The notes: generated from the letters alone by a model not told the origin. Shown: positions 37,100-48,672, counted from the first letter of the stretch. The stretch: DNA of 64,000 bases from Thalassospira alkalitolerans (GCF_002115745.1 NZ_JFKB01000007.1:1-64000), one strand, 5' to 3'. Program-made: numbers and translations.

Positions 37100-37935
37100 T
37101 ATGCGTCCTCCGGATCAATCGGATGGAGCAGGCAGGCAACAAGATCGGATTCCGGATCGGCCAAATCGGCAATCACATTAAAATGGTGTTTGTCCGGTGC
37201 TTCGACGGATCGGGTTGATGCGCCAAGCCCGGTCCAGATATTCGCCAGTAATGCGTTCTGGCGGATAAATTCCGGGCGTTCATCCGCGCCGACCCAACAA
37301 GTGATCGAACAGGGCAAATGCGGGCGATGAAGGGCGGCACTTTCAACAATCGCTTCTTCTTCGTCAAGCTTCAGCACGTCATTCATCGCGGTGTTTAAAA
37401 GCGGGCGCATATCATGCAGGCCGCTGATCGAAACTGTGTTTTCAATGCGTGCCTGTGTACCGGGTGATAGCGGTGAATTGATGCAATTCATCCGGCTGAC
37501 CAAATGCCCGCCTGCCGAATGCCCGGTCAGGTGGATCGGGCCGGAAATGCGTTTGGCAACATGGTCAATTGCACTGCCGATTTGGCGGGTGATTTCGGAA
37601 ATCCTTGCATCGGGTGCCAGGGTGTAACTTGGCAAACAAACTGCCCATCCCTTGGTCACGGCCCCGCGTGCCAGATGTGACCAGGTTGATTTATCAAACG
37701 CCTTCCAATACCCGCCATGCACAAACACGACGATGCCCTTGGGGCTGCCTTCGGGCAGGAAAAGATCGTATTTTTCACGTTCCGCCGTGCCATAGGCAAC
37801 GTCAATTTCCGCGCGGTTTGTTGCGGTCATTTCATCGCGAAAGGCGGTCGCCATTTTTACCCACATACCGGGGAATTCAGCGGCACCTTTAATGTGGTCG
37901 CCATTGGCGTATGCGTCGTCCCAATCGGTGATCAT
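37099..37935 (-). CDS. alpha/beta-hydrolase, probable arylformamidase (kynurenine formamidase)
   Basis: 278 residues. The oxyanion motif HGGYW in IVVFVHGGYWKAFDKSTWSHLARG is the hallmark of the eukaryotic-type arylformamidase family (AFMID/BNA7). The nucleophile Ser is in LTGHSAGGHLVSRM, and a Cys-containing strand and PDKHHFNVI supply the Asp/His side. With tryptophan dioxygenase and kynureninase in the same island and no KynB-type formamidase next to them, hydrolysis of N-formylkynurenine is the natural assignment. It is divergent from the anthranilate operon. Confidence 0.78.
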   Translation of the reverse strand: MITDWDDAYANGDHIKGAAEFPGMWVKMATAFRDEMTATNRAEIDVAYGTAEREKYDLFLPEGSPKGIVVFVHGGYWKAFDKSTWSHLARGAVTKGWAVCLPSYTLAPDARISEITRQIGSAIDHVAKRISGPIHLTGHSAGGHLVSRMNCINSPLSPGTQARIENTVSISGLHDMRPLLNTAMNDVLKLDEEEAIVESAALHRPHLPCSITCWVGADERPEFIRQNALLANIWTGLGASTRSVEAPDKHHFNVIADLADPESDLVACLLHPIDPEDA

Positions 37936-38052
37936 GGTGAATGCCTTCCTTGCCTGAATGCGATGTTATCTATGCGGACTCTGCTTAAAAACGGGCGGAT
38001 TGCAAAGCTTTTTCAACAGTTTATTCGAGGGACTTTAGGTGAATTTACAGAT

Positions 38053-38124
38053 ATTTCAAACTCAAAATATTTATGCTTGAAATAAATAATTCAGAGGCGT
38101 ACCGTTTCATAAGTTTCCCGAAAC
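38053..38124. promoter_or_regulatory. inverted repeats in the divergent promoter region of the anthranilate island
   Basis: The 218-bp gap 37936-38153 holds ATTTCAA...TTGAAAT (38053-38059 / 38077-38083, 17-base spacer) and GTTTC-CC-GAAAC (38113-38124). These are candidate sites for the MarR protein encoded at 41211. No confident sigma-70 boxes were assigned; the region is AT-rich around 38040-38095. Confidence 0.35.
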
Positions 38125-38153
38125 AACCAAACACATCAAGAAAGGGAAAGCAG

Positions 38154-40448
38154 GTGAGAGTAGTTTGTCTGGGTGGCGGTCCTGCGGGGCTTTATTTCGC
38201 GATTTCGATGAAATTGCGTGATCCCGCGCATGATGTCGTGGTGATCGAACGCAACAAGCCCGATGATACATTCGGCTGGGGCGTTGTGTTGTCGGATGAA
38301 ACATTGACCAATTTGGCGGAAAATGACGCCAAAAGTGCCGAAGAAATCCGGGCGCATTTTTCCTATTGGGATGATGTTGCCGTTCAATATCGCGGCGAAA
38401 AGACGGTTTCGACCGGTCATGGTTTCTGCGGTATCGGTCGCAAACAACTTTTGATCCTGCTGCAACAGCGCGCCCGCGAGCTTGGTGTTGAACTGCGGTT
38501 TGAAACAGAGGCCGAAAGTGCTGCTCACTACGCCACGGAATTTGACCTTGTTGTTGCCAGTGATGGCCTGAATTCCAAAACGCGCAGCGAGTTTTCTGAT
38601 ACTTTCCAGCCCGACGTTGATACCCGCAAATGCAAATTTGTCTGGCTCGGCACGCATCAGAAATTCGATGATGCCTTTACCTTTATTTTTGAAGAAACCG
38701 ACAAGGGCTGGGTCTGGGCGCACGCCTATCAATTTGATGATGAAACCGCGACTTTCATCGTCGAATGTTCGCAAGAAACCTGGGATGCCTATGGTTTTGG
38801 CGATATGACCAAGGAAGAATCCATCGCCACCTGCGAGGAAATCTTTAAGGATCATCTTGGCGGTCATCCGCTGATCAGCAATGCCCATCATGTGCGCGGT
38901 TCCGCATGGCTTAGTTTCCCGCGTGTTTTGTGCAAAACATGGTCGCATGAAAACATCGTTTTGATGGGCGATGCGGCGGCGACTGCGCATTTTTCAATCG
39001 GGTCGGGCACCAAATTGGCGCTTGAAAGTGCAATTGCACTGGCAAGCTATCTGCATTCCGAGGCCGATCTGCCGTCTGCCTTTGCCAAATACGAAGACGA
39101 ACGTCGTCTTGAAGTGCTGCGCCTGCAATCAGCCGCCCGCAATTCGATGGAATGGTTCGAAGAAATCGAACGATATTTCCGCTTTGATCCGGTGCAGTTC
39201 ACCTATTCATTGCTGACCAGATCGCAACGTATCAGTCACGAAAATCTGCGCCTGCGCGATGCCAAATGGCTTAACGACGCCGAAGGATGGTTTCAGCGTC
39301 AAGCCGGTCTTCCTGCCAATGAACCGGTGCGTCATCCGATGTTTGTGCCGTTCAAATTGCGCGATATGACGCTTAAAAACCGTGTTGTTGTGTCGCCAAT
39401 GGCGCAATACAAGGCGGTGGATGGTTGCCCGACCGATTGGCATTTGGTGCATTACGCCGAACGTGCCAAGGGCGGTGCCGGGCTGGTTTATACCGAAATG
39501 ACCTGTGTGTCGGCCGATGGTCGCATTACGCCGGGCTGTCCCGGGTTTTATGACCCCGCCCACGAAACGGCATGGAAACGCATCACCGATTTCGTACACG
39601 GGGAAACTGACGCCAAAATTTGTGCGCAGATTGGACATTCCGGGCGCAAGGGTTCGACCCAGCTTGGGTGGGAAGAAATGGACGCGCCATTGAAATCCGA
39701 TAACTGGCCGTTATTGTCGGCATCCGAAATTCCGTGGTCGGATCGTAATCAAGCGCCGAAGGCGATGACGCGCGATGATATGGACAGGGTCCGGGATCAG
39801 TTTGTTGCTGCGGCGAAAATGGCCGAACGGGCGGGCTTTGACATGATCGAAGTCCATGCCGCGCATGGGTATCTTTTGTCATCATTTATCAGCCCGGTCA
39901 GCAATGTCCGTGGTGATGAATATGGCGGGTCACTTGAAAACCGGATGCGCTATCCGTTGGAAGTCATTAATGCAATGCGCGCAGCATGGCCGTCACATAA
40001 ACCGATGTCGGTGCGTATTTCGGCCAATGATTGGGTTGGTGATGATGGTGTCACCCCCGAAGACGCGGTTGAAATCGCCCGTCTGCTTCAGGCCAATGAT
40101 GTTGATATCTGTGATGTGTCCGCCGGTCAGACGACCAAGGAAGCACGCCCGGTTTATGGTCGCATGTTCCAGACGCCGTTTTCCGACCGTATCCGCAACG
40201 AGGCCCATATGGCGACCATGGCGGTCGGCAATATCTATGAGCCTGATCACGTCAATTCGATCCTGATGGCCGGTCGTGCCGATCTTGTCTGTCTGGCGCG
40301 CCCGCATCTTGCCGATCCCTATTGGACGTTGCATGCAAGCGCCGCACTGGGCAATCGCACTGAAAACTGGCCCGAACCCTATTACGCGGGCCGTGATCAG
40401 ATGTGGCGTCTGGCAGAACGCGGCGATGTCATGACAGGAAAGGTATAA
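38154..40448 (+). CDS. abmA: 2-aminobenzoyl-CoA monooxygenase/reductase
   Basis: 764 residues from the GTG at 38154 (AAGGGA about nine bases upstream), because the FAD motif [20 protein letters not shown] should lie at the very N-terminus; the frame to 38073 adds unrelated residues. Residues 1 to ~370 form a flavin monooxygenase of the salicylyl-CoA 5-hydroxylase type ([20 protein letters not shown]). From ~395 ([31 protein letters not shown]) to the end is an old-yellow-enzyme reductase domain. This fusion is characteristic of the Azoarcus evansii enzyme that hydroxylates and then reduces the ring of 2-aminobenzoyl-CoA, yielding a non-aromatic cyclohexene-carboxyl-CoA. Confidence 0.9.
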   Translation: MRVVCLGGGPAGLYFAISMKLRDPAHDVVVIERNKPDDTFGWGVVLSDETLTNLAENDAKSAEEIRAHFSYWDDVAVQYRGEKTVSTGHGFCGIGRKQLLILLQQRARELGVELRFETEAESAAHYATEFDLVVASDGLNSKTRSEFSDTFQPDVDTRKCKFVWLGTHQKFDDAFTFIFEETDKGWVWAHAYQFDDETATFIVECSQETWDAYGFGDMTKEESIATCEEIFKDHLGGHPLISNAHHVRGSAWLSFPRVLCKTWSHENIVLMGDAAATAHFSIGSGTKLALESAIALASYLHSEADLPSAFAKYEDERRLEVLRLQSAARNSMEWFEEIERYFRFDPVQFTYSLLTRSQRISHENLRLRDAKWLNDAEGWFQRQAGLPANEPVRHPMFVPFKLRDMTLKNRVVVSPMAQYKAVDGCPTDWHLVHYAERAKGGAGLVYTEMTCVSADGRITPGCPGFYDPAHETAWKRITDFVHGETDAKICAQIGHSGRKGSTQLGWEEMDAPLKSDNWPLLSASEIPWSDRNQAPKAMTRDDMDRVRDQFVAAAKMAERAGFDMIEVHAAHGYLLSSFISPVSNVRGDEYGGSLENRMRYPLEVINAMRAAWPSHKPMSVRISANDWVGDDGVTPEDAVEIARLLQANDVDICDVSAGQTTKEARPVYGRMFQTPFSDRIRNEAHMATMAVGNIYEPDHVNSILMAGRADLVCLARPHLADPYWTLHASAALGNRTENWPEPYYAGRDQMWRLAERGDVMTGKV

Positions 40449-40455
40449 GCCCGCC

Positions 40456-41214
40456 ATGACCAATCTTGCCATCAAGACGGCATTGATCACCGGTGGTGGT
40501 TCCGGGGTGGGGGCCGTCATGGCCCGCATGCTGGCCGATGCGGGGGTTAAGGTTGCCGTATCGGGTCGCCGGGTTGATATGCTGGCCGAGGTGGCAAAAC
40601 ATCCCAATATCACCGCCATTCGGGCCGATGTCACCGACGAGGCATCGGTGCGTGCGATGTATGAAGCCATGTGTGATGTGATCGGCGGGCCTGATCTGGT
40701 GGTTGCCAATGCGGGCATGGCCGAAAGTGCACCGTTTGGCAAAACATCGGTCGATCTGTGGCGACGCACGATTGATGTCAATCTGACCGGAACGTTTTTG
40801 ACCTTCCGCGAAGGGTTAAACGTGATGGACAAGACCAAGCCGGGACGCTTGATTTCAATCGCCTCGACCGCGGGGTTAAAGGGATATGCCTATGTCACCG
40901 CCTATTGTGCGGCCAAACATGCGGTCATTGGGTTGATCCAAAGCCTTGCAAACGAACTGGCATCAACTCCGATCACGGTGAATGCGGTTTGCCCGGGTTT
41001 CATGGAAACGCCGATGCTTGAACAGTCGGTTACCAATATCGTGTCGAAAACCGGTATGAGCCCCGATGCCGCGCGTCAAAGCCTTGCCAAAATTAATCCG
41101 CAGGGGCGGTTCATCGCACCCGAAGAAGTCGCCCAAACCGTCATGTGGCTATGCAGCCCGCAAGCCGGATCGATAACCGGACAGGCAATTTCGGTATCGG
41201 GAGGAGAAGTATGA
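40456..41214 (+). CDS. short-chain dehydrogenase/reductase
   Basis: 252 residues. Cofactor motif ITGGGSGVGAVMARMLADAG, active site Ser in LISIASTAGLKGYAYVTAYCAAKHAVIG with Tyr and Lys of YxxxK. It lies 7 bp after the monooxygenase/reductase gene and before the MarR gene, so it probably handles a keto or hydroxy group of the dearomatised ring intermediate. The exact step is not known. Confidence 0.88.
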   Translation: MTNLAIKTALITGGGSGVGAVMARMLADAGVKVAVSGRRVDMLAEVAKHPNITAIRADVTDEASVRAMYEAMCDVIGGPDLVVANAGMAESAPFGKTSVDLWRRTIDVNLTGTFLTFREGLNVMDKTKPGRLISIASTAGLKGYAYVTAYCAAKHAVIGLIQSLANELASTPITVNAVCPGFMETPMLEQSVTNIVSKTGMSPDAARQSLAKINPQGRFIAPEEVAQTVMWLCSPQAGSITGQAISVSGGEV

Positions 41215-41708
41215 ATATGACCAACCCCGAAGACCTTCGAAACGACGCCGATAATGAAACCTCGGACTTGTCAAAGGCCCGCCTGCGCGCTTGGCTGCAA
41301 GTCCTGAAAGTGTCGCGCAAGATCGAGGGCGAGCTGCGTGAAAAGATGCGGCTTGAATTTGGTTCCACGCTGCCACGTTTCGATGTTATGGCCGCCCTGT
41401 ATCGGTCGCGTGACGGTATGCGCATGAGCGAACTTTCAAGCGCGTTGATGGTTTCAAACGGCAATGTCACGGGCATTGTTGATCGCTTGGTTGCCGATGG
41501 CATGATTGTTCGTGTACCGGTTGAAAATGATCGCCGGGCATCGATTGTGCGCTTGACCCCGGATGGGGAAAAAGATTTTGCCGAACGTGCGCTTGTGCAT
41601 GAAGGCTGGGTTTCCGAACTGTTTTCCGATTTGTCGGCAAACGATGCTGACGCGCTGATCCGTATTTTGCGCACCATTTCCCATCATAACGAGGCGCCCC
41701 ATGACTAA
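41211..41708 (+). CDS. MarR-family transcriptional regulator
   Basis: 165 residues from the ATG at 41211, which has GGAGG six bases upstream and overlaps the previous stop as ATGA. Winged helix: [66 protein letters not shown]. It is embedded inside the catabolic operon it presumably represses; in related aromatic-CoA pathways (for example BadR, HcaR type) the CoA thioester is the inducer. Confidence 0.9.
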   Translation: MNMTNPEDLRNDADNETSDLSKARLRAWLQVLKVSRKIEGELREKMRLEFGSTLPRFDVMAALYRSRDGMRMSELSSALMVSNGNVTGIVDRLVADGMIVRVPVENDRRASIVRLTPDGEKDFAERALVHEGWVSELFSDLSANDADALIRILRTISHHNEAPHD

Positions 41709-42513
41709 AATGTCCGGTCTTAAACCAAAGCATTTCAATTGGCGCATGGAAGGCGATGTTGCGGTCATTTCATTGGATCGTCCGGATCGCAAAAACCCGT
41801 TGACCTTTGATAGCTATGCCGAATTGCGCAATACGTTCCGTGATCTGGTCTATGCCGATGATATCAAGGCCGTGGTGTTTGCATCGAACGGGGGCAATTT
41901 CTGTTCCGGTGGTGATGTCCATGACATCATCGGTCCACTGATCGACAAGGACATGAAGGGCCTTTTGGAATTCACCCGCATGACCGGCGATCTGGTCAAG
42001 GCGATCATTGGCTGTGGCAAACCGGTGATTGCCGCCATTGATGGGATTTGCGTCGGTGCCGGGGCAATCATCGCCATGGCATCGGATTTGCGTCTTGCGA
42101 CATCGGCATCCAAAACGGCATTTTTGTTTACCCGTGTCGGTCTTGCCGGATGTGATATGGGGGCGTGCGCCATCCTGCCGCGCATTATTGGTCAGGGGCG
42201 TGCTGCCGAACTTCTTTATACCGGCCGGTCGATGTCGGCTGACGAAGGCGAACGCTGGGGATTCTTTAATCGTCTGGTCGAGGCCGACGTGCTGGAGGCT
42301 GAGGCAATTGCGCTGGCAACCCGCATTTCCGAAGGCCCGAATTTCGGCCACATGATGACCAAAACCATGCTGGCGCAGGAATGGAACATGGGCATCGAAC
42401 AGGCGATCGAGGCCGAAGCCCAGGCCCAGGCGATTTGCATGCAGACCGAAGATTTCAATCGCGCCTATAAGGCATTCGTTGCCAAACAAAAACCGGTGTT
42501 TGAGGGGAACTGA
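41701..42513 (+). CDS. enoyl-CoA hydratase/isomerase family protein
   Basis: 270 residues, crotonase fold. Oxyanion-hole segments [21 protein letters not shown] and [20 protein letters not shown]. At the usual second catalytic Glu position it reads [32 protein letters not shown], so the family Glu is replaced and an Asp follows, hinting at isomerase, hydrolase or ring-opening chemistry rather than plain hydration. Located in the anthranilate operon, overlapping marR. Confidence 0.88.
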   Translation: MTKMSGLKPKHFNWRMEGDVAVISLDRPDRKNPLTFDSYAELRNTFRDLVYADDIKAVVFASNGGNFCSGGDVHDIIGPLIDKDMKGLLEFTRMTGDLVKAIIGCGKPVIAAIDGICVGAGAIIAMASDLRLATSASKTAFLFTRVGLAGCDMGACAILPRIIGQGRAAELLYTGRSMSADEGERWGFFNRLVEADVLEAEAIALATRISEGPNFGHMMTKTMLAQEWNMGIEQAIEAEAQAQAICMQTEDFNRAYKAFVAKQKPVFEGN

Positions 42514-43670
42514 TGGCCGATACATCATACCTTGATTGGCCCTTCTTCGAAGATCGGCACCGCGAATTGGCCGCAAATCTTGATGTGTGGGCTGCTGCAA
42601 ATCTTGAGGGGATCAATCATCACGATGTCGATGCTGCCTGTCGTGATCTGGTGTCGCGTCTGAATGAAGGTGGCTGGTTAAAACATGCCGCTATTGATCC
42701 TGATATGGCCGGGGCAAAGCTGGATGTGCGGTCGCTGTGTCTGATCCGTGAAACGCTGGCGCGTTATGATGGTTTGGCCGATTTTTCCTTTGCCATGCAG
42801 GGGTTGGGTAGTGGCGCGGTTTCATTGTTCGGCACAAGCGCACAGCGCGGTGATATTCTGCACAAAGTGCGGTCAGGCAAAGCCATCGCCGCCTTTGCCT
42901 TAACCGAACCGCAATCGGGATCGGATGTTGCCAATATCGCCCTTGATGCGCGAACAGATGGCAGTGATTATATTCTGAACGGCGAGAAAACCTGGATTTC
43001 CAATGGCGGCATCGCCGATTTTTACTGCGTCTTTGCCCGCACTGGCGAAGCCCCCGGTGCCAAGGGCCTGTCGGCCTTTCTGGTGCCTGCGGATGCGCCG
43101 GGGCTTGAGATTGCCGAACGTCTGGAAACCATTGCTCCGCATCCGTTGGCACGGTTGAAATTTACCGATTGCCGCATTCCGGCAAGTGCCCTGATTGGCC
43201 TGCCGGGCGAAGGGTTCAAGATTGCGATGTCGGTTCTGGATGTGTTCCGGTCAACCGTTGCCGCCGCGGCCCTTGGCTTTGCACGCCGGGCGCTGGATGA
43301 AACCATTGCTCGTGTCCAGTCACGCGAATTGTTTGGCGCGCCGTTGTTTGATTTGCAGATGGTGCAGGGGCATGTTGCCGATATGGCCCTTGATGTCGAT
43401 GCCAGTGCGCTTTTGGTCTATCGCGCCGCATGGCTTAAAGACAGCGGGGCGGCGCGTGTCAGTCGCGAAGCCGCAATGGCGAAACTTTATGCAACCGATC
43501 ACGCCCAAACCGTCATCGACAAGGCGGTGCAAATTCACGGCGGCGATGGTGTGCGCAGTGGCCACATCGTTGAAACGCTGTATAGGGAAATTCGCGCTCT
43601 TCGGATTTATGAAGGCGCGTCAGACGTCCAAAAAATAATCATTGCACGGCAAACGCTGGCACAAAAATAG
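42513..43670 (+). CDS. acyl-CoA dehydrogenase
   Basis: 385 residues. FAD-binding [19 protein letters not shown] and [17 protein letters not shown]; catalytic Glu in the C-terminal [19 protein letters not shown], where medium-chain enzymes also carry it. It starts on the stop of the hydratase gene (1-base overlap). Likely introduces a double bond into the alicyclic CoA ester or its ring-opened product. Confidence 0.9.
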   Translation: MADTSYLDWPFFEDRHRELAANLDVWAAANLEGINHHDVDAACRDLVSRLNEGGWLKHAAIDPDMAGAKLDVRSLCLIRETLARYDGLADFSFAMQGLGSGAVSLFGTSAQRGDILHKVRSGKAIAAFALTEPQSGSDVANIALDARTDGSDYILNGEKTWISNGGIADFYCVFARTGEAPGAKGLSAFLVPADAPGLEIAERLETIAPHPLARLKFTDCRIPASALIGLPGEGFKIAMSVLDVFRSTVAAAALGFARRALDETIARVQSRELFGAPLFDLQMVQGHVADMALDVDASALLVYRAAWLKDSGAARVSREAAMAKLYATDHAQTVIDKAVQIHGGDGVRSGHIVETLYREIRALRIYEGASDVQKIIIARQTLAQK

Positions 43671-43693
43671 CTGTATCAGGGGCTTAACTAACC

Positions 43694-45328
43694 ATGTCGC
43701 ACGTTTTGGGTCCAACCGCACATAGCGATACATTCGCAAGGGACAATCTGCCACCGGTCGAAACCTGGCCGGAATTCAATCTCGATCAATTTCAGTACCC
43801 CGAATATCTTAATGCCGGGGTCGAATTGACCGACCGTTTGGTCGAACAGGGATTTGGCGATAATACCGCATTGATCGGCAATGGCCGTCAGCGTACCTAT
43901 AAGGAACTTTCCGACTGGACCAATCGCATTGCTCATGCATTGGTCGAAGATTACGGGGTCAAGCCCGGCAATCGCATCATGATCCGGTCGGCCAATAATC
44001 CGGCAATGGTTGCGTGCTGGCTGGCGGCAACCAAGGCGGGGGCGGTGGTGGTTAATACCATGCCGATGCTGCGCGCGGGTGAATTGGCCCAGATCGTTGA
44101 TAAGGCCGAGATCGAATTTGCCCTGTGCGATACGCGCCTGATGGATGAATTGGTCGCCTGCGCCAAAGATAGCAAGTTTTTGACCAAGGTTATCGGGTTT
44201 GATGGCACGGCCAATCATGACGCCGAACTGGATCGTATTGCCCTGACCAAATCGGTGAAATTCGATGCGGTCAAAACCGGGCGGGATGACGTTGCGCTTT
44301 TGGGGTTCACATCGGGCACCACCGGGCAGCCAAAGGCAACCATGCATTTCCACCGCGATCTTTTGATCATTGCCGATGGTTATGCCAAGGAAGTTTTGAA
44401 TGTGACGCCCGATGACGTGTTTGTCGGATCACCGCCATTGGCCTTTACCTTTGGCCTTGGTGGATTGGCGGTATTTCCGCTGCGCTTTGGCGCAACTGCG
44501 ACGTTGCTGGAAAAGGCATCGCCGCCCAATATGATCGAAATCATCGAAACCTATAAGGCGACCGTCTGCTTTACTGCGCCAACGGCCTATCGTGCGATGC
44601 TGGCCGCGATGGATGATGGGGCTGATTTGTCATCACTTCGGGCTGCTGTCTCGGCCGGGGAAACCTTGCCCGCCCCTGTGTATAACGCATGGATGGAAAA
44701 GACCGGCAAACCGATGCTGGACGGCATCGGGGCGACCGAAATGCTGCATATCTTTATTTCCAACCGGTTCGGGGATTCCCATCCGGCATGCACCGGGCGC
44801 CCGGTAACCGGTTACGAAGCCAAAATCGTTGATGACGAGATGAACGAACTGCCCGTTGGCACGGTCGGCAAGCTGGCGGTACGCGGTCCAACCGGGTGCC
44901 GTTATATGGCTGATGATCGTCAGTTTGGCTATGTGCGTGATGGCTGGAACCTGACCGGGGATGCGTTCTTTGTCGATAACGAAGGCTATTTCCATTTTGC
45001 GGCGCGTAGCGATGATATGATTGTTTCGTCGGGTTACAATATCGCTGGGCCAGAGGTCGAAGCCGCCCTGTTGTCCCACCCCGATGTTGCTGAATGTGCG
45101 GTGGTTGCCAGTGCTGATGCGGAACGCGGTTATATCGTTCAGGCGCATGTGGTATTGGCCACAAATGCCAATCCGTCGCCTGAAATGGCCAAGCTTTTGC
45201 AAGATCACGTTAAGGCAACGATTGCGCCCTATAAATATCCGCGTTCGGTGATTTTCGTCGATGGGTTGCCCAAAACCGCGACTGGAAAAATTCAACGTTT
45301 CCGCCTGAAACAGGAAAATTCTGCATGA
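43694..45328 (+). CDS. abmG: 2-aminobenzoate (anthranilate)-CoA ligase
   Basis: 544 residues, acyl-adenylate-forming ligase of the benzoate-CoA ligase group. AMP-binding P-loop GFTSGTTGQPKATMHFHRDLL, the DGIGATEMLHIFISNR motif seen in benzoate/aminobenzoate ligases, DGWNLTGDAFF, and the catalytic lysine PKTATGKIQRFRL at the C-terminus. It activates anthranilate produced by kynureninase, whose gene overlaps its end by 4 nt. Benzoate or salicylate as alternative substrates cannot be ruled out by sequence. Confidence 0.88.
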   Translation: MSHVLGPTAHSDTFARDNLPPVETWPEFNLDQFQYPEYLNAGVELTDRLVEQGFGDNTALIGNGRQRTYKELSDWTNRIAHALVEDYGVKPGNRIMIRSANNPAMVACWLAATKAGAVVVNTMPMLRAGELAQIVDKAEIEFALCDTRLMDELVACAKDSKFLTKVIGFDGTANHDAELDRIALTKSVKFDAVKTGRDDVALLGFTSGTTGQPKATMHFHRDLLIIADGYAKEVLNVTPDDVFVGSPPLAFTFGLGGLAVFPLRFGATATLLEKASPPNMIEIIETYKATVCFTAPTAYRAMLAAMDDGADLSSLRAAVSAGETLPAPVYNAWMEKTGKPMLDGIGATEMLHIFISNRFGDSHPACTGRPVTGYEAKIVDDEMNELPVGTVGKLAVRGPTGCRYMADDRQFGYVRDGWNLTGDAFFVDNEGYFHFAARSDDMIVSSGYNIAGPEVEAALLSHPDVAECAVVASADAERGYIVQAHVVLATNANPSPEMAKLLQDHVKATIAPYKYPRSVIFVDGLPKTATGKIQRFRLKQENSA

Positions 45329-46518
45329 CTGATTTTGCCGCCACCAAAGCGTTGTTCCATATCCCCGACGGGGTGATTTACCTTGATGGGAATTCATTGG
45401 GCGCGATGCCAAAAACGGCTGCTGCGCGTGCTTCATCCATGATTACGGATGAATGGGGTGAAATGCTGATCCGGGGCTGGAACGATGCCAAATGGATGGC
45501 GCAGCCCACACGTGTCGGCGATATGGTCGCGCGTCTGATCGGCGCGGCACCGGGTACGGTGGTGATGGGGGATACCTTGTCGATCAAGGTTTATCAGGCG
45601 CTGGCAAGTGCGCTTGAAATGCGTGCAGATCGCAAGGTGGTGGTCTCGGACAACGGCAATTTCCCGACCGATCTTTATATGGCCGATGGCCTGATCAAAA
45701 GCCTGGATAAAGGGCACGTTCTTAAAACCCCGAACCCCGAAGACGTCGAAAACCTGATCAACAAAGACCTTGCCGTTTTGATGCTAACCCAGGTCGATTA
45801 TCGCACCGGGCGCATGCACGACATGAAACGTATTACCAAACTTGCCCATGACGTTGGTGCGTTGGTGATCTGGGATTTGGCGCATTCCGCCGGGGCGGTG
45901 CCGGTGGACCTTGCCGGGTGCGAAGCCGATTTCGCGGTGGGCTGCACCTATAAATACCTAAATGGCGGCCCCGGTGCCCCGGCGTTTATCTATGTCCGTC
46001 CGGATCACGCCAAAACCGTGCGGCCCGCACTTTCGGGCTGGTTGGGGCATGCGGCCCCCTTTGCCTTTGATATGGCATATAACCCGGCACCCGATGTATC
46101 GCGGATGCGGGTGGGGACGCCACCGGTCATTCAGATGACGGTTCTCGAAGAAGCCATGAAAGCCTGGGACGGCATTGAAATGGCTGATATCCGTGCACGC
46201 AGTATTGAACTTTGCGAACAATTCATCGCCGGGGTAGAGGCAAGCTGCCCGATGCTGGAACTGGCAAGCCCGCGTGATGCCCAAAATCGCGGATCGCAGG
46301 TATCGTTTAAATGTGCCGATGGCTATGCGGTGATGCAGGCCTTGATCGCGCGCGGCGTGATTGGTGATTTCCGCGCACCCGATATTATCCGGTTTGGTTT
46401 TACCCCGCTTTATATCGACAATGCCGACGTTGATGGCGCGGTTAAAATCCTTGCAGAAATCATGGGAACCCGTGCCTGGGATAGGCCGGAATTCCACAAA
46501 AGGAATGCGGTAACATGA
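45325..46518 (+). CDS. kynU: kynureninase
   Basis: 397 residues, PLP-dependent fold-type [41 protein letters not shown] is the kynureninase signature. The PLP Asp/His are in [16 protein letters not shown], and the Schiff-base lysine is in [20 protein letters not shown]. It cleaves kynurenine to anthranilate and alanine. Overlaps the ligase stop and the dioxygenase start (4 nt each). Confidence 0.96.
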   Translation: MTDFAATKALFHIPDGVIYLDGNSLGAMPKTAAARASSMITDEWGEMLIRGWNDAKWMAQPTRVGDMVARLIGAAPGTVVMGDTLSIKVYQALASALEMRADRKVVVSDNGNFPTDLYMADGLIKSLDKGHVLKTPNPEDVENLINKDLAVLMLTQVDYRTGRMHDMKRITKLAHDVGALVIWDLAHSAGAVPVDLAGCEADFAVGCTYKYLNGGPGAPAFIYVRPDHAKTVRPALSGWLGHAAPFAFDMAYNPAPDVSRMRVGTPPVIQMTVLEEAMKAWDGIEMADIRARSIELCEQFIAGVEASCPMLELASPRDAQNRGSQVSFKCADGYAVMQALIARGVIGDFRAPDIIRFGFTPLYIDNADVDGAVKILAEIMGTRAWDRPEFHKRNAVT

Positions 46519-47378
46519 GCGAGAAAAACAACGGTTGCCCGATGAATCAGCCTTATGATCCCAGCACCGAAGGCGCACGGACCGATTTTTCCGATCAGAT
46601 GTCATATAGCGACTATTTGTCGCTTGATGCTGTTCTAAGTGCGCAGCATCCTTTGACCGATGCACAGGATGAATTGCTGTTTATCATTCAGCACCAAACG
46701 TCCGAGCTTTGGATGAAGCTGGCAATCCGCGAAATTACCGCAGCACGCGATGCCATCCGTAATGGACGCCTGCAACCGGCGTTCAAGATGCTGGCCCGTG
46801 TATCACGTATTTTCGAACAGCTTAATAATGCATGGGACGTGTTGCGCACCATGACGCCAAGTGACTATACGACGTTCCGTGATGCGCTTGGCCCGTCTTC
46901 GGGGTTTCAATCCTATCAGTATCGTCAGATCGAATTCATGTTGGGTAATCGCAATCATGCGATGCTGCGTCCACATGCGCACCGCGCCGATATTACTCAA
47001 TTGTTGATGGCCGAACTGGCAACGCCAAGCCTGTATGACGAAGCGCTTCGTTTGCTGGTGCGCGAAGGCATTGCTGTGCCCGATGCGATTGTGAACCGCG
47101 ATGTCAGTGAACCTTATAGCGCGCATGATGACGTGATTGCGGCTTGGCATATGGTTTACAGCGCACCTGAAAAATACTGGCCGCTTTATGAATTGGCCGA
47201 AAAGCTTGTCGATTTCGAAGATTATTTTCGGCGTTGGCGGTTTAACCATGTGACAACGGTTGAACGCGTTATCGGGTTTAAACGCGGTACCGGGGGGACC
47301 GGCGGCGTTAGTTATCTGAAAAAAATGCTGGAAATTGAACTGTTTCCGGAACTCTGGCGTGTCAGAACCACGCTTTGA
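46515..47378 (+). CDS. kynA: tryptophan 2,3-dioxygenase
   Basis: 287 residues, haem enzyme. Distal His in [16 protein letters not shown], substrate Arg in [15 protein letters not shown], and the proximal haem ligand in [34 protein letters not shown]. It opens the indole ring of L-tryptophan to N-formylkynurenine. A 137-bp gap follows before the importer genes. Confidence 0.97.
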   Translation: MSEKNNGCPMNQPYDPSTEGARTDFSDQMSYSDYLSLDAVLSAQHPLTDAQDELLFIIQHQTSELWMKLAIREITAARDAIRNGRLQPAFKMLARVSRIFEQLNNAWDVLRTMTPSDYTTFRDALGPSSGFQSYQYRQIEFMLGNRNHAMLRPHAHRADITQLLMAELATPSLYDEALRLLVREGIAVPDAIVNRDVSEPYSAHDDVIAAWHMVYSAPEKYWPLYELAEKLVDFEDYFRRWRFNHVTTVERVIGFKRGTGGTGGVSYLKKMLEIELFPELWRVRTTL

Positions 47379-47515
47379 GGATGGACGGACCTGGCTGAAC
47401 ACTGCAAAATCAGGGGCAGGCATCAGGTTCACTATAACCGCGGCAACACACTACAGAAAAAGTCGCGGGATCAACGTGTTGCTAGACAGATAAAAACATA
47501 AACACGGAGGCTTTG

Positions 47516-48655
47516 ATGAAGGGCACTAAAACAACAATTGCAGCACTTGCTGCATTGCTGATGGCAGGGACTGCACATGCAGAACCGTTAAAAGTTGGCA
47601 TGATCACGACCCTTTCGGGCGGCGGTGCCGGTCTTGGTATTGATGCACGTGACGGGTTCATGCTGGCTGTCAAGCAAGCCAATAATCCCGATCTTACGGT
47701 TGTGATCGAAGACGATCAGCGCAAACCCGATGTTGCGGTTCAGCTGGCGGATAAAATGATCCAGCAGGAAAAAGTTGATGTCCTGACCGGTATTATTTGG
47801 TCGAACCTTGCTATGGCAGTTGTGCCATCGGCTGTGGCGCAGAACAAATTCTATCTGTCGGTTAATGCCGCACCGTCGCAACTTGCCGGCAAGGGCTGTA
47901 ACAAGAATTACTTCAGCGTTTCCTATCAGAACGACAACCTGCACGAAGCCGCTGGCGGTTATGCGACCAGTGCCGGTTACGGGAAAACGTTTGTGATGGC
48001 GCCGAACTATCCGGCGGGTAAAGATTCCATTTCCGGCTTCAAGCGTTTCTATCTCGGTGATGTTGCCGGTGAAGTTTACACCAAGCTTGGCCAGACCGAT
48101 TATGCGGCTGAAATCGCCCAGATCCGTGCATCGGGTGCCGATAGCGTGTTCTTCTTCCTGCCGGGCGGCATGGGTATTGCGTTCATGAAGCAATATGCAC
48201 AGTCTGGTGTTGGCATTCCGTTGATTGGCCCGGCATTCTCGCTGGATCAGGGGATCCTTGGTGCGGTTGGTGATGCGGCACTTGGCATCAAAAACACCTC
48301 TAACTGGTCAAAAGACATCGACAATGCCACCAACAAGGCATTTGTCGAAACCTTCCAGGCCGAATATGGCCGCCTGCCGTCGCTTTATGCATCCTATGGC
48401 TTTGATACGGCGAACCTGCTGCTGTCGGCAATGGGCAAGGCAGATGTCAAGGATCAGGACGCATTCCGTGATGCGCTACGTGCGGCGGACTTTAATTCGG
48501 TCCGTGGCAAGTTCATCTTTGGTGCGAACCAGCATCCGATCCAGGACATTTATGTCCGCGAAGTGATTAAGGAAGGCGATGTTCTGACCAACAAGATCGT
48601 TGGTACCGCGCTGATTGATCATGCCGATGCCTATGCATCAGAATGTGTGATGTAA
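47516..48655 (+). CDS. periplasmic substrate-binding protein (Peripla_BP_6)
   Basis: 379 residues from the ATG at 47516 (GGAGG five bases upstream; a TTG one codon earlier is possible). Signal peptide MKGTKTTIAALAALLMAGTAHA. Mature sequence EPLKVGMITTLSGGGAGLGIDARDGFMLAVKQANNPDLTVVIEDDQRKPDVAVQLADKMIQQEKVDV resembles receptors for aromatic acids in the HAAT family. In this operon the ligand is probably anthranilate, kynurenine or another aromatic acid. Confidence 0.9.
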   Translation: MKGTKTTIAALAALLMAGTAHAEPLKVGMITTLSGGGAGLGIDARDGFMLAVKQANNPDLTVVIEDDQRKPDVAVQLADKMIQQEKVDVLTGIIWSNLAMAVVPSAVAQNKFYLSVNAAPSQLAGKGCNKNYFSVSYQNDNLHEAAGGYATSAGYGKTFVMAPNYPAGKDSISGFKRFYLGDVAGEVYTKLGQTDYAAEIAQIRASGADSVFFFLPGGMGIAFMKQYAQSGVGIPLIGPAFSLDQGILGAVGDAALGIKNTSNWSKDIDNATNKAFVETFQAEYGRLPSLYASYGFDTANLLLSAMGKADVKDQDAFRDALRAADFNSVRGKFIFGANQHPIQDIYVREVIKEGDVLTNKIVGTALIDHADAYASECVM

Positions 48656-48672
48656 AAGAAGTCTGACAAGTC

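Noticed and set aside
47379..47515. TGGC...TGC in the kynA/importer gap as a sigma-54 promoter
   Set aside because: The GG-to-GC spacing is nine bases, not ten, and no paired enhancer palindromes are nearby.
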